Of a DNA stretch of 64,000 bases, positions 63,547 through 64,000 are shown one piece after another. Source of the stretch: Akanthomyces muscarius (taxonomy: Eukaryota > Ascomycota > Sordariomycetes > Hypocreales > Cordycipitaceae); the NCBI RefSeq assembly GCF_028009165.1, contig NW_026611617.1, positions 568,001-632,000 on the forward strand. The letters are read 5' to 3'. Under the pieces are notes generated by a model, which ran no database searches, had not been told where the DNA came from, and saw nothing but the letters and a program-made list of their open reading frames with translations. Each line of letters begins with the position of its first letter. The first letter of the stretch is position 1. Made by a program: the position numbers and the translations under genes.

Positions 63547-64000
63547 GATGTCTAGGTCGCGAAGCCAAGACGTGGTCCAAGGCGTGCAAAGTGCAAAGCG
63601 CAAACGTGCTGCAGGTCTCAAAGATGCAATTAAATAAACATGTCAAATAGCTATTGTGGACGTATACGAGACTCTACGTCATGGCTGGCCGTCAGCAAGC
63701 CGTGTCTTGAGTATCGCCGAGACCCACCCACTGGCACTCAGAAGAGAAGTTGCCGAGAAGCCAGACACCAGAGTATCGGACTATTGTTTTCGGTAGAGCT
63801 GATCTGTGGACTCGGGCTTTCTGCACGCCATCAAAGTGTCATTTCCAAGGATGTAGTCACGAGGTGAGGCGAAGAATAAACATTGCGCCAGTCGTGCTCC
63901 GGGCAGGTTGGATACGATAATCTAAAATTTACCTGAAATAATGTATGCCATAGCTGATTGCCTCATGATTCATCTCCGTCACAAAGCAGTTGTGTGTACC
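63547..64000. other. Upstream region of the GMC gene to window end
   Basis: 450 bp with the promoter of the GMC gene (an A/T-rich TATTTAATT is seen in its sense near 63624-63632). No gene is supported to the end of the window. Confidence 0.4.

Overview
The window is nuclear DNA from a filamentous ascomycete, most likely Hypocreales. Protein-coding genes carry short introns (about 45-150 nt) with GT(A/G)NGT donors, CTAAC/CTGAC branch points and YAG acceptors. The gene set is typical of these fungi: RcoA/Tup1, KlpA-type kinesin-14, Pli1/Siz SUMO ligase, NIPA-type transporter and secreted GMC oxidoreductase. The order is inferred from protein character; I could not run a search. No tRNA, rRNA, CRISPR array or intact transposon was found.

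Layout. 1-1642 (-): 5' part of the Tup1/RcoA corepressor gene, with a 3.6 kb gene-free stretch upstream. 5.3-15 kb: housekeeping genes, namely purine synthesis ADE5,7 (-), a DUF2015 membrane protein (-), ribosomal protein eL28 (+), cytosolic malate dehydrogenase (+) and TRAPP subunit Trs33 (-). 15.4-21.8 kb: SUMO E3 ligase (-), a small nucleolar LLPH-like protein (+) and the GPI-anchor transferase LAS21/GPI7 (+). 23.2-25.5 kb: two adjacent secreted-protein genes, each with a TATAAGTA box. The first is a Kex2-processed repeat precursor built of Cys-bounded repeats ending in W-C-G, with CxC clusters at both ends; it is the most novel item here. The second is a small NIS1-like secreted protein. 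25.9-31 kb: FACT subunit POB3 (+, with a GC-AG intron) and an 802-residue CRIB-motif protein (-), a possible Cdc42/Rac effector.

31-38.4 kb is a 7.4 kb gene desert with tandem repeats, a 101-bp duplication and an inverted repeat. 38.4-48.3 kb: NIPA-type Mg2+ transporter (-), an unknown protein (+), then nucleolar NOP4 (-) and condensin CAP-G/Cnd3 (+), which share a 278-bp promoter. 49.3-52.7 kb: a bZIP factor (-) whose start codon is not in its main exon, and a secreted GH93-like BNR/Asp-box hydrolase (+). 53-58 kb: DUF1993 protein (+), a small unknown basic protein (-), a BTB protein (+) and kinesin-14 (-). 58.6-61.2 kb holds three unrecognised, probably lineage-restricted ORFs, followed by a secreted GMC oxidoreductase (-) up to 63.5 kb.

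Most genes are unrelated housekeeping genes in ordinary fungal order; I see no biosynthetic cluster. Exon coordinates were worked out by hand from splice motifs and reading phase. All multi-exon models given here keep phase and end at the stated stop, except the bZIP N-terminus and the two ORFs at 59.7-61.2 kb.
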